Both the position numbers and the translations under genes were made by a program. The notes under the pieces are model-generated. The model had not been told where the DNA came from. It did not search any database and worked only from the letters and a program-made list of their open reading frames with translations. Below, piece by piece: positions 46,884 through 56,018 of a stretch of 64,000 nucleotides of DNA (positions are counted from its first letter, which is position 1; each line of letters opens with the position of its first letter). This DNA comes from Bacteroides faecium (GTDB lineage: Bacteria > Bacteroidota > Bacteroidia > Bacteroidales > Bacteroidaceae): NCBI RefSeq assembly GCF_012113595.1, contig NZ_CP050831.1, positions 806,001-870,000 of the forward strand. The letters run 5' to 3'.

Positions 46884-46956
46884 ACTTAACAGTTACAATC
46901 GGAACTGTATAAAGCAGATATTCCATTTTTGGCATCCCTCTCTATAAGGGAACAGA

Positions 46957-48069
46957 TTATCTCGCCATTTTGTAGATTTCATTGCCCGCCATCAAGAAAG
47001 CGCCGACTCCATAAACTTCCGTCATATCACGAGTCACTTTCTTCGGGTCGGCACCGATTTGCTGCACATAGCCCAGTTTTCCATTCGGTTCTACAGCCGA
47101 GACTAATGCATTCCAACCTTTTACCATCACAGGAAGATAGGTTGCCTTATCCAATAAGCCTTCGTTTATTCCATAAGCAATGGAATAGACAATGAAAGTA
47201 GTGCAACTCGTTTCCGGTGACGGATAAGAGGTAGGGTCCAAGAGACTGGCATGCCAGAAACCGTCCGGATGCTGCAATCCGGCAACACGTGTAGCCAGTT
47301 TTACAAACAATTCTTCATAGAATTGGCGGTTCTTGTCTTTCTTGGGCAGTTCCTTTAATATTTCAACCAGGCCGCCAAGCACCCAACCGTTGCCACGTCC
47401 CCAGAAGACTTTCTTGCCATTGGCTTCGCGCTTATCGAAATAACGCCAGTCACGGTAGAACAGGTTTTCTTCTTTATCGAACAGGTAATCATAAGTCGCT
47501 TTATACTCACGATTCATAAATTTGATATACTTTTTCTCTCCGGTCAGCATATATAGTTTGGCATATACAGGGGGAGCCATAAAGAGAGCGTCACACCAAG
47601 TCCAACGTTCCAAAGTCTTTAAGTCTCCCTCTATCAGTTTGAAACTGCCTTCGGACGGGTGATTGACAATCCATTCTGCACGGGCGAGTGTAGGGATAAT
47701 CATTGCTTCGTCTTTGTACTTGCGGTATAAATCCAGAAAGGACTGCGATACGGCGATATCATCGGCATGGTAAAACCGTTTGTCCGGCTGCCAGCAATTC
47801 CGCCGGCCTATATGGGTGAGCCACTTATAATAGGTATCATCGCCGTCTTCTTTTTCAGCCAGTTCCGCCCAATCCACCATGCCGACATAAAGAGCGCCTT
47901 GCGGCCAATTCAAGTCGTCATGTTCAGGGGCAGGATGGGGATTGGCAATCTGCCAATCCGCCACCTTTCGCATGATAGACTTAATTTCTGCTTTTTGAAA
48001 AGGAATCTCTGTTGCCATTATAAAAGTGGCACATAACAGGGATATTCCCAATAAAAGTGTTTTCTTCAT
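46957..48069 (-). CDS. GH105 unsaturated rhamnogalacturonyl/glucuronyl hydrolase
   Basis: A secreted 370-residue (alpha/alpha)6-barrel enzyme with a signal peptide (about 1-20). GH105 enzymes remove 4,5-unsaturated uronic acid from the non-reducing end of oligosaccharides made by polysaccharide lyases, or act on related uronides. Key features: WPQGALYVGMVDWAE, HADDIAVSQSF (D103/D104), WCDALFMAPPVYAKL with catalytic-type D160, and FWGRGNGWVLGG. It is the last gene of PUL-B, 84 bp after the GH3, and is followed by inverted repeats and the PUL-A sigma gene. It implies an uronic-acid-containing substrate, though no lyase gene is in the window. Confidence 0.92.
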   Translation of the reverse strand: MKKTLLLGISLLCATFIMATEIPFQKAEIKSIMRKVADWQIANPHPAPEHDDLNWPQGALYVGMVDWAELAEKEDGDDTYYKWLTHIGRRNCWQPDKRFYHADDIAVSQSFLDLYRKYKDEAMIIPTLARAEWIVNHPSEGSFKLIEGDLKTLERWTWCDALFMAPPVYAKLYMLTGEKKYIKFMNREYKATYDYLFDKEENLFYRDWRYFDKREANGKKVFWGRGNGWVLGGLVEILKELPKKDKNRQFYEELFVKLATRVAGLQHPDGFWHASLLDPTSYPSPETSCTTFIVYSIAYGINEGLLDKATYLPVMVKGWNALVSAVEPNGKLGYVQQIGADPKKVTRDMTEVYGVGAFLMAGNEIYKMAR

Positions 48070-48153
48070 TATATATTCATTTGGTTATCATTCGATATTA
48101 TAACTCAACCGTAGCCTTTAAAGACAACTTCTTATTTTTCCCATTACCGGATT

Positions 48154-50361
48154 TTAGTCTATTAGCTCTATCTTTACTTTCTGGTCTTTTACCAGAATAT
48201 AATATTCTCCGATTTCCAGAAATCGTTTACCGTTCCCATCAACAAAACCCAAATCACGTTCCAGGTCAACGTCAAAACGAAAGACTTTCGTTTCACCAGC
48301 CTTGATTAGTTGCTTCTCAAAATGTTTCAATTCTTTCACCGGACGGGTAATAGAACAATAAGGGTCGGAGATAAACCAATGTACCGTTTCCAAGCCATCA
48401 CGTTTTCCCGTATTCGAGACAGAAACTTCTACTGAAAGACTTCCATCACGTTTGACTGTCGTAACAGAAGGAGTAACAGTGCCATACTTGAATTCTGTAT
48501 AGCTCAGTCCGTGACCGAACGGATACAACGGGTCACTTGTAATGTCCTTATAGAAGCCCTGATGTCCGCGACCGCTCTTACGACGGTTATAATAAATAGG
48601 AATCTGTCCTGTCGAATAAGGGAAAGTCATGGCAAGTTTGCCGGAAGGGTTGATACGCCCTGACAATATTCCCGCCATTGGAACCGCACCATTCACACCC
48701 GGCTGCCAAATTTCTAATATAGCATCAGAAATAGGTTCTAACCGGTTCAACTCTAACGGGCGTCCGTTCACCAATATCAATACGACTGGTTTACCGGCTT
48801 TCTTCAATTCTTTTGCCAGTTCTTCCTGAATCTGAGGCAATGCAATAGAGGAACGGGAAGCATTCTCACCACTCCAGGTCATCATCTCGCCCAGACAAAG
48901 AACAACTACGTCAGACCAACGGGCTGCTTCCAATGCCTCTTCAAAACCTTTGCGATTATTTCCTTGTGTGTTGCAACCTAATGCATAACGCAGTTCGGCT
49001 GTTCCAGCAAACTCAGTTACCAATCCATTATAAAGCATTGCTACATCCGTATCTTTCCCATGACCGCACCAAGAGCCTAACAAATCCCAGCCATTTTTTG
49101 CCATTGGCCCTATTACGGCAATCTTCTTTTTATTTACCAACGGCAGTAGCCCGTTCTCGTTTTTCAGCAATACCATAGATTCTGCCGCAAGCTGGGCTGC
49201 GATATCCATACTCTGCGGACGAAAAAAACGTTCCTTCTCAGTTGTAGTCGGAGTATAAGGGCGTTCAAACAAGCCTAAACGGAATTTGACCCGCAAGACA
49301 CGACGTACTGATTCATCAATCTGAGCCATTGTTATTTTTCCTTCTTCAACGAGCTCTTTCATATGGCGGTCGTAAGCATGAGACATCATATCCATCTCAA
49401 GACCGGCATTGAAAGCATAGACTGCCGCTTCTTTCTTGCTAGCTGCCAATCCCTGATTTTTCAGTTGCTCGATTGCTCCCCAATCGGAAACGATAAACCC
49501 ATCATGTCCCCAACGTTCTTTCAGAATCTCCGTCATCGTATAGCGATTGGCTGATCCGGGAATTCCACTAATGTCATTAAAAGAGCTCATAAGAGTAGCT
49601 GCCCCCGCCTTCACTCCCATTTCATAAGGCAGCAGATAGGTATCCCAAAGAGTTTGCGCAGAGATTTCAGTATAAACATAATCACGTCCGGCTTCTGAAG
49701 CACCATAACCAATATAATGCTTCAGGCAGGCAGCTATACGGTCTTCGGCCGACATATCATCTCCCTGATAACCACGCACCGAAGCAGCGGCAAATACTCC
49801 ATTCGCATACGGGTCTTCTCCGTATCCCTCGGCCACACGTCCCCAACGAGGGTCACGCGCCACGTCAATCATCGGTGAGAACGTCCAGTCCACTCCCGAC
49901 ATACGGGCTTCTTGCGCAGTAACAGCGCATGCTTTCTCTACCAATTCAGGATTCCATGAGCAAGCCTGTCCCAAAGAAATAGGATATACAGTACGGAATC
50001 CGTGAATGGCATCGTAACCAAAAATAATAGGAATGCCCAAACGAGACTCTTCCATAGCCTTCTTTTGCACGTTATTACGCAAAGTAGGGTTCGTATCGTA
50101 ATAAATCAATGAACCGATTTCTGCCGGCACTTTCTTAACCTCTTCTCCTATATTATTCACATTGTTATTCCGCCCCATGGTATATTGGTTCAGTTGCAGA
50201 ATTTTCTCTTCCAGAGTCATGCGTGCCAACAAGTCATCGACTCTTTTTTCAATCGGTGCTTCGGCATCCTTATACAAAGGAGCACTTTTTATATCTTTTG
50301 CCGAAAGGGTACATGCTACTCCCAACAGACATACACCGAAAGTTAATCCTTTTCTTCTCAT
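48154..50361 (-). CDS. bglX: GH3 beta-glucosidase, BglX type (PUL-B copy)
   Basis: 735 residues, the same length as the PUL-A copy (22578-24785) and colinear without gaps; substitutions are mostly conservative. Signal peptide about 1-21 (ACTLSAKD), barrel with KHYIGYGASEAGRDY and nucleophile D293 in VSDWGAIEQL, second domain with AESMVLLKNENGLLPL and CLGEMMTWSGENASRSS, FnIII-like C-terminus. Loop changes lie mostly at the N-terminus (KSAPLYKDAEAP against KGGALYKDAKAP) and in the C-terminal domain. It follows the CE15/DUF4886 scar by 97 bp and precedes GH105. Activity: exo-beta-glucosidase or related, periplasmic. Confidence 0.94.
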   Translation of the reverse strand: MRRKGLTFGVCLLGVACTLSAKDIKSAPLYKDAEAPIEKRVDDLLARMTLEEKILQLNQYTMGRNNNVNNIGEEVKKVPAEIGSLIYYDTNPTLRNNVQKKAMEESRLGIPIIFGYDAIHGFRTVYPISLGQACSWNPELVEKACAVTAQEARMSGVDWTFSPMIDVARDPRWGRVAEGYGEDPYANGVFAAASVRGYQGDDMSAEDRIAACLKHYIGYGASEAGRDYVYTEISAQTLWDTYLLPYEMGVKAGAATLMSSFNDISGIPGSANRYTMTEILKERWGHDGFIVSDWGAIEQLKNQGLAASKKEAAVYAFNAGLEMDMMSHAYDRHMKELVEEGKITMAQIDESVRRVLRVKFRLGLFERPYTPTTTEKERFFRPQSMDIAAQLAAESMVLLKNENGLLPLVNKKKIAVIGPMAKNGWDLLGSWCGHGKDTDVAMLYNGLVTEFAGTAELRYALGCNTQGNNRKGFEEALEAARWSDVVVLCLGEMMTWSGENASRSSIALPQIQEELAKELKKAGKPVVLILVNGRPLELNRLEPISDAILEIWQPGVNGAVPMAGILSGRINPSGKLAMTFPYSTGQIPIYYNRRKSGRGHQGFYKDITSDPLYPFGHGLSYTEFKYGTVTPSVTTVKRDGSLSVEVSVSNTGKRDGLETVHWFISDPYCSITRPVKELKHFEKQLIKAGETKVFRFDVDLERDLGFVDGNGKRFLEIGEYYILVKDQKVKIELID

Positions 50362-50457
50362 TGTTTCTTCATCAGTTAGTTATTATATTATTAATCCAAA
50401 TAGTTCTTTCAGACAGACACATTGGCTATCATGGATTCTCATGCAAATCTCTGTTAA

Positions 50458-50710
50458 TCATTTTTTTTTCAGATGTTGATCGGCAAACCTCACATACTGT
50501 GTCCAGTCATACAGGTTAATGTCATGTTGCCCCGAACGGATATGATAACCGATAGTTCCGGATAATATAGGCTGATTGACAGACGGCATCTCTTTTACAG
50601 GTAATCCCGGCAAACCGAACAATTCATAAACAGGAGAAGCATAAAACCCGGAAAGAAATTCTCCTTTTGGGTCAGCCCAACGGTCTTCTTCCGCACTAGC
50701 GATATAAACA
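50458..50710 (-). pseudogene. 3' remnant of a CE15 glucuronoyl methylesterase
   Basis: Reading the minus strand in the frame that ends at the TGA at 50460-50458 gives SVYIASAEEDRWADPKGEF, then FYASPVYELFGLPGLP, GTIGYHIRSGQHDINLYDW and TQYVRFADQHLKKK. This is the C-terminal end of family CE15 (AEEDxWADPxGEF with the catalytic acidic residue, and GYHIRxGxHD with the catalytic His). Only about 80 residues remain; the nucleophile Ser region is gone. Upstream the frame is closed by TGA inside the DUF4886 fragment, so no start is available. It shows that the ancestral PUL-B had an esterase that cleaves ester links between glucuronic acid and lignin-like alcohols. Confidence 0.82.
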
Positions 50711-51104
50711 CTTCGTAAGTCTCATACATGCCAGAGAAGGCACTAGCCTGCTGAAGACTGGCATAATCCCATTCTTCATCCGCCAGTGCCGTTTCCAGCG
50801 CCATCTTTTTCTTTTCTATCTTCTTACCATCCAAACCGATCTTCCGATAGGCATAAACGGAATCATTACTACGAGTATTCTTTACATGACGTTCTAAAGA
50901 ACAACCACCTATATACATATTGCCAATAATCACAGGAATACCCTCCGAATCTGCCAGTTCATACAAATACTGCTCCACCGCATCTTGTGAGAAACTATTG
51001 CCAATAGCTAATATTTTAATAGCTTTTTGCTGCGCATATGCTCCACTCTGAAGAAATGATAGCAACAAAAGCAGAATTGCAATCAGAACTTTATTTTGTT
51101 TCAT
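50595..51104 (-). pseudogene. DUF4886 gene truncated by deletion and fused out of frame to CE15 DNA
   Basis: The first 131 residues match the single-domain DUF4886 protein of PUL-A closely: signal peptide, ILAIGNSFSQDAVEQYL, GNMYIGGCSLERHVKN, and WDYASLQQASAFSGMYETYE. At about 50711 the sequence switches to CE15 DNA read in the wrong frame, giving 38 unrelated residues before a stop. The missing part includes IQNAR and the Asp-His pair (DGYH), so the chimera keeps a candidate nucleophile but should be inactive. One deletion removed the DUF4886 3' half, the intergenic region and most of the CE15 gene. Signal peptide, start and upstream spacing (33 bp after the preceding gene) remain normal, so the fragment may still be expressed. 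Confidence 0.87.
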
Positions 51105-51137
51105 CTTTATTCGAATATAGAAAAGAATGAGACCCTG

Positions 51138-52967
51138 TTACTGTACCTGCCTTATAGACAATGCATTTAAATGCCCCTCTGTCGCAGCTCCACTCAAGCC
51201 AACAACCTCAATAACGACTTTACCGTCAGCTGTTGGTTCTACATTTTCAAACTTAGTGATATATTCTCCATAAGGAACTTCTTCAAAAGTTGCATACTCT
51301 CCATCATTAGTACCTAACTTCAAACCTGTTCTTATCTCTTTCGGACCGATAGTGTTTTTTCCTTTCAACGTATATTCAGATGTACGGGCTGCCTTGCTAC
51401 CACCAAAGCGTACAGCCAATATCGTGAAATTATATTTATTGGCAGAACTCAAACCTGTCACTTCAACTGTTGCCGGTTCAGTATCTCCAGCGTTAGCAGT
51501 TCCACTTACAATAATTCCATCCTTCCATGCTGACATAGGAAATTCCACCTCATCCGCAACCATTACCTTATCCGGTTCTCCGGATGTTCCATTATATACA
51601 GAAGTAAATCCGCCAGCTACTCTCACGCTTACGTTTGTAGCATTAGCCTTTGCATCAGACAATAACAATGGAGCGGCACTTACGGAAGAAGTATAATTAT
51701 TCCATGGAGTAGCGGAAGTTATTGTCGGGCTACCAAAATCAACATAAATAGGAGCAGTCAGTACATCCGAATCAACGCGTTTCTTTAAATCAACCAATTC
51801 GGTCACTGTATTCGGGCTCTGTACAGCCATATGAGCTGCAGTTTGAGCAACCTTTATCGTTTTCTCATCCAACCCTTTCGGAGCATACGTATTACCTACT
51901 ACATTCTTTCCCGTAATCTTCTCAAACCAAACACAAGCAGCAGTATAGCGTCCATAAGTTGTTTCCAAATGATAGTATCTCGTAGCGTCACCATTGTCAA
52001 GACGAGTGAAATTGTCACCGATAAAGGAAGTACGTCCATTCTGAATAGCTGTTCCTGCAGGAATGATTATATTGATTTTTTGGTCGGATGCGGCTTCATT
52101 TACTGCATTAACGATAGCTCTGTACATTGTCATCTGATCATTATCATAATTTTTAAAATCAGCATGATTTGAATAAGACGCGTAAGCCCAAGTCTGATGC
52201 AACATCAACTTCATATATTTGTTAATGGCGCGGCCTTTCACATAATTAACCAGATTACTTAAATAAGGCTTGTATGTATCATACTGTCCGGACTTTCCAC
52301 TCACTTGCTGAAGACTGATATAATCCCATTTATCATCTTTCAAAGCTGCTTCCAATGTAGTATTCGCCTTAGTAGTCTTGCTTCCGTTCTCTATTTTACG
52401 ATAGCTATATTTTGCTTGATTACCGTTAGCATTAGCCCAATGAGTTTCCAAAGAACATCCTCCGATATACATATTACCGATAACAGCTTCAATTCCTTCC
52501 GCTTTCAACAATTCATACAGATATTGTTCGACTGCATCTTGCGAGAAGCTATTACCTATTGCCAAAATACGAAGCGGAGATTGCTTAACCGTTACGGATA
52601 TTACTTTAGAAAGTCGTTTCGTCTCTCCCGGAGATTCCACTTTGATGAAAGCCTTTCCTGCCTTCATTCCTTCAACCTTTACATTTGTACCATTATCCTC
52701 TATGATTTTCAGGATTTCCGGGTCGGAAGATGTCCATACATATTCCAGGTTTTCAGCTTCCGTACTGCTAAAAATTGGATTGATAGTCATTTCATCGCCA
52801 GTCTGCAAGCTAACAACATCTTCCACAATCATCCAATGAGTACCCTTGATAGGATTGTCTACTTCATCGTCGGAACAAGAAGATATAAACACATTACTTA
52901 TAAACAAGAATATCAGGAACATGCTATATTTCCATGCTATGTTATTTTGAAAAAATACATTTTTCAT
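51138..52967 (-). CDS. DUF4886 lipoprotein with Ig-like and C-terminal beta domain (PUL-B)
   Basis: 609 residues, lipobox FISSC (C31). Ig-like domain about 45-127 (EDVVSLQTGDEMTINPIF ... MKAGKAFIKVE), DUF4886 domain from about 131 with LRILAIGNSFSQD (S140), GGCSLETHWAN, and a block with IQNGRTSFIGDNFTR followed by YYHLETTYGRYTAA. In this copy the segment before the His is rearranged: NGDATRYYHLE stands where relatives have RDGYHLE, so the DxxH pair is altered (Asp about six residues before His). The C-terminal beta domain (APIYVDFGSPTITSATPWNNY ...) matches the PUL-A copy. Function is presumed esterase-like; the altered motif could change activity. Confidence 0.82.
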   Translation of the reverse strand: MKNVFFQNNIAWKYSMFLIFLFISNVFISSCSDDEVDNPIKGTHWMIVEDVVSLQTGDEMTINPIFSSTEAENLEYVWTSSDPEILKIIEDNGTNVKVEGMKAGKAFIKVESPGETKRLSKVISVTVKQSPLRILAIGNSFSQDAVEQYLYELLKAEGIEAVIGNMYIGGCSLETHWANANGNQAKYSYRKIENGSKTTKANTTLEAALKDDKWDYISLQQVSGKSGQYDTYKPYLSNLVNYVKGRAINKYMKLMLHQTWAYASYSNHADFKNYDNDQMTMYRAIVNAVNEAASDQKINIIIPAGTAIQNGRTSFIGDNFTRLDNGDATRYYHLETTYGRYTAACVWFEKITGKNVVGNTYAPKGLDEKTIKVAQTAAHMAVQSPNTVTELVDLKKRVDSDVLTAPIYVDFGSPTITSATPWNNYTSSVSAAPLLLSDAKANATNVSVRVAGGFTSVYNGTSGEPDKVMVADEVEFPMSAWKDGIIVSGTANAGDTEPATVEVTGLSSANKYNFTILAVRFGGSKAARTSEYTLKGKNTIGPKEIRTGLKLGTNDGEYATFEEVPYGEYITKFENVEPTADGKVVIEVVGLSGAATEGHLNALSIRQVQ

Positions 52968-53091
52968 AATACAGAAGTTTTAGTAGTTACACATTTTCTT
53001 ATAATGAATAAAAAGGATATATAGAATTATCTCCTCTCCAATAAGGAGTGGAATAACATTCTTTATGTAGATATTTATAACAGGATAACCG

Positions 53092-54687
53092 TTACTTAAC
53101 CGTTATATCCATCAGTTTCACCCAACCGGAGTCTAACAGGTTATTCTTGACTGCCATCCGCAATCCGATTGTATTATCTTTAGTGGTATCCACAAGACCT
53201 ACCGCCCACTTATAAGCACCTACGGACACTCCCTTCAATGTCAAATCAAAATTATAAGTAGTCGGCTTGTTCTTCAACCATGTAGATAAATCTGTTTGGT
53301 TATCAACAAATACCTTTTTTACTTCGTTCTTATCATCCAACAAAGCAAATGCTACTTTATAGCGTTGATTCCATTGCGGAATATTAGTGGGACAATACCC
53401 CCATCCCATATTATTCCAACGATGAACAATCGTTATTTTCTCGCCACTCTTAACATCTTTAGGCAATGAAACCATATCAGGATATAGACGATAACCACCT
53501 TCGGTAACAAAACGCTGTACCAGTCCGAAACACTTGAACCAAGACATGGTTTCGCTTCCTGCACGAAAGTCCATCATATTGACCCGTGCCTCAGCCGAAG
53601 CATCAAATTCTCCCTGACGTACATCTTCCGGATGCCCTTCGCGATAACCCATAGGATCAAGCCAATAACGATGCTGATTTACGATCCAACCTCCTTCCAT
53701 AATGATAGGACGTTTATAATTCCAACGGGCTGCAAACTGCTTTTCCCAATCTTGGTAATAACCATTCATCCCAAAAGCATCATGACGCAAACTATATCCT
53801 TTGTTTATAGCACTCTCAAGCAAACCTTCCGTTTCAGGATCTAAAGCCCCCCAGCCAGAAGTGTTTTCAGCACCAATCAGACGATGGTAGTTAATTACCA
53901 ACGGCACCTTGGTAAAGCATCGGGAATACAAATCTGTAATCCATTCGAAAACCTGTTTCTTTTTTGAATGATCTTCATAAATCATCGTGTGTGCTTCACC
54001 CCACTTTCCTAATCCGTAAGCATCTATAAAATCGACTTTATCCGGGTCATTAAATTCCTGTGCAAGTGCTTCTATGAACTTAGTATATTTTTCCTGAAAA
54101 ACCTTATCATCGGGAAAAGGTGATTTACGCGCTAATGCAGTCTCCTCGTTTGTTGGTCCCGGATCTTTATACCAATGTGCACCGGCGTCAAAAACATATT
54201 GGGGAGTGTTTAGTCCCTGGTCACGTCCATCCACTACGATTCTGAAAGACAAACGCATCCCACGCTCCAAAACACTTTTCAGTAATCTGGTTAAACGGGC
54301 AGTCGGATCTTTCCAGATATATTTCCCTTCTTCCGGCTCCAATGAGCTCCAACTTGTCCGTATATAACATGTACTGGCATAGTCGGAAACCTTTACCGGT
54401 TCTGCCAACTCCGGCACGGAAACATTATCGTAACCTTCTGTTGTCCAGAAATTTTCATCCCAACCACGCCCCATATAGATCACCCAGCCATTCAACGGAT
54501 TACGTAATACAGTTTTCTTATCTGGAGTGATTTTCACTGTGACATTACCGGCAGGCAGTTCACCATTTCCATTTCCTTCATCACCATTATTATCACCACC
54601 CGAACATGCGGATAAATTTGCTGAACAGAAAAGCAAGAGAGCTATGCTCCAACTTTTCATAACAGATACTGTTTTTTCTATTTTCAT
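53092..54687 (-). CDS. DUF4874/DUF4832 lipoprotein, candidate glycosidase (PUL-B)
   Basis: 531 residues from ATG 54687. A longer in-frame start at 54747 would place a 12-bp perfect hairpin (54705-54736) in the coding sequence and weaken the signal peptide, so it is rejected. Lipobox LSAC at C28, followed by a Gly/Asn/Asp-rich linker (GGDNNGDEGNGNGEL). Candidate catalytic pair: E231 in AYGLGKWGEAH and E332 in RPIIMEGGWIVN; INYHR, LRHDAFGMNGYYQDWEKQF and HRWNNMGWGYCPTNIPQW are also present. An acidic insertion of about 15 residues (GPTNEETALARKSP) before FPDDKVFQ distinguishes it. It lies directly after the SusE-like gene, as does the third copy in PUL-A. Confidence 0.86.
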   Translation of the reverse strand: MKIEKTVSVMKSWSIALLLFCSANLSACSGGDNNGDEGNGNGELPAGNVTVKITPDKKTVLRNPLNGWVIYMGRGWDENFWTTEGYDNVSVPELAEPVKVSDYASTCYIRTSWSSLEPEEGKYIWKDPTARLTRLLKSVLERGMRLSFRIVVDGRDQGLNTPQYVFDAGAHWYKDPGPTNEETALARKSPFPDDKVFQEKYTKFIEALAQEFNDPDKVDFIDAYGLGKWGEAHTMIYEDHSKKKQVFEWITDLYSRCFTKVPLVINYHRLIGAENTSGWGALDPETEGLLESAINKGYSLRHDAFGMNGYYQDWEKQFAARWNYKRPIIMEGGWIVNQHRYWLDPMGYREGHPEDVRQGEFDASAEARVNMMDFRAGSETMSWFKCFGLVQRFVTEGGYRLYPDMVSLPKDVKSGEKITIVHRWNNMGWGYCPTNIPQWNQRYKVAFALLDDKNEVKKVFVDNQTDLSTWLKNKPTTYNFDLTLKGVSVGAYKWAVGLVDTTKDNTIGLRMAVKNNLLDSGWVKLMDITVK

Positions 54688-54704
54688 TTCAATATTGATA
54701 TTAA

Positions 54705-54736
54705 CTATTGCCGTATCTTGTGGAATACGGCAATAG
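54705..54736 (-). other. Perfect 12-bp hairpin after the susE-like gene (PUL-B)
   Basis: CTATTGCCGTAT pairs exactly with ATACGGCAATAG over an 8-nt loop, 12 bp after the SusE-like stop codon. There is no T-run. It mirrors the hairpin at 36513-36553 and may tune relative levels of SusCDE and enzymes. Confidence 0.75.
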
Positions 54737-54748
54737 TATAAATTCAAA

Positions 54749-55999
54749 TTATTTATATGCTACAATCTTTTTATTTCGCAAGTCTAAAACAACAAGAGTA
54801 CTTGACGGAACATTAAAGTATGAGTTACGCTGTTCACCATCAGCTCCTCCAGTAATCGCCTGAGACACACCATATGTAAGCGTCTTTTGTTGGCGCAGCC
54901 CATTCAATAATGCAGGAGAGAAGCAATAAGTATTATTTGCTTTACCGCTTATATTTGCTATAAGGAACTTTATTTGGCTTCCCGATATCGGAGTACCCTT
55001 ATGTACAAGTACTTGCGGGTCGGCCAAACTTGGCGTAAAGTTCCCATCTACAGGTGTACCCCAGCCATTTATATTACCATGCAACCACAAGTTCGTTACA
55101 GTAGTAGTTATTATATCTTCTGCAGCACTTCCATTATATCGCCATTCGAGTGTCAATGGTTCCAGTTGTTTACTTGGCGGATAGACAGCGACAGTTTTCG
55201 CTTGCATATCAACAACAACGCGATGCTCACCTGTTTCTGTAATCTTCCATCCGACAGCACTTCCTTTTTGTCTCATGACTACAGATAGCGTATCTATTTT
55301 ATCGGTTGACAATGCAACATCATCCCCACTTTCGGGACTGATATAATTAGTCTCACCTTCAAACTCGACAGGTATCTTCAAGACCCCCGGTTTCAAATCC
55401 AACAAAGCCGCATACAGATATTCATTTTCCTGTGTCAGTGTCATTTGTGTTTTATCTGCACCTACCGCATCACCTTCCAGGAATACTTTATCGGCATCAA
55501 ACACAATAGGTTTATAAGGACGAACATCTACATTGATTGTTCTCACTTCAGGCATCGCATATTTAGAACCACCATCCCATTTGGCAAGTACACGAAACTG
55601 CAAAGTAGCAGGTTTAGTGTAAGTTCTTCCCCACTTTTCTACCAACAGCTTCTGCAATTGCTCGGTCGTATAGCTTCTGGAAAAAACACCTTCATCCTCT
55701 TCTGTGCGCACACTGGATGCAAAATCATTGCCTTCAATATCCAACTTTGTGACATAAGTGACTGAATATTCTTCCGGCATCTGGCGTGCTTCTGTCCAAT
55801 CAAAAGTCAAAACCACCTTATTAGGTTCGTTACCGTCGAGTTCGATATTTGTACTTGATGCATGTACTTCCAATGTTTCCGTAGCAGCAAAGAAATCACT
55901 GTTGTTCACATTATCATCATCATTGCATGCACTTAAACAAGTCAGAACAAATAACGGCAGTATATTATAAAATGATATAATTTTTCTCATACTTATCAT
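54749..55999 (-). CDS. SusE-family outer-membrane lipoprotein (PUL-B)
   Basis: A 416-residue lipoprotein (lipobox LSAC, about C25). The SusE N-terminal domain (about 40-165; VVLTFDWTEARQMPEEYSVTY ... FRVLAKWDGGSKYAMPEVRTINVDV) is followed by a beta domain opening with VFLEGDAVGADKTQ (about 172-275) and a C-terminal domain ending LVVLDLRNKKIVAYK. The start could be 55999 or the ATG at 55990; the second gives a more typical signal (MRKIISF). Compared with the PUL-A protein one internal repeat is missing, the rest is colinear. It follows susD by 19 bp and is presumed to bind glycan at the surface. Confidence 0.85.
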   Translation of the reverse strand: MISMRKIISFYNILPLFVLTCLSACNDDDNVNNSDFFAATETLEVHASSTNIELDGNEPNKVVLTFDWTEARQMPEEYSVTYVTKLDIEGNDFASSVRTEEDEGVFSRSYTTEQLQKLLVEKWGRTYTKPATLQFRVLAKWDGGSKYAMPEVRTINVDVRPYKPIVFDADKVFLEGDAVGADKTQMTLTQENEYLYAALLDLKPGVLKIPVEFEGETNYISPESGDDVALSTDKIDTLSVVMRQKGSAVGWKITETGEHRVVVDMQAKTVAVYPPSKQLEPLTLEWRYNGSAAEDIITTTVTNLWLHGNINGWGTPVDGNFTPSLADPQVLVHKGTPISGSQIKFLIANISGKANNTYCFSPALLNGLRQQKTLTYGVSQAITGGADGEQRNSYFNVPSSTLVVLDLRNKKIVAYK

Positions 56000-56018
56000 T
56001 GTTTACTTAAATAAAACA

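Noticed and set aside
54688..54747. 20-residue N-terminal extension of the PUL-B DUF4832 protein
   Set aside because: The extension covers a perfect 12-bp hairpin after the SusE-like gene and puts a non-signal sequence before the lipoprotein signal.
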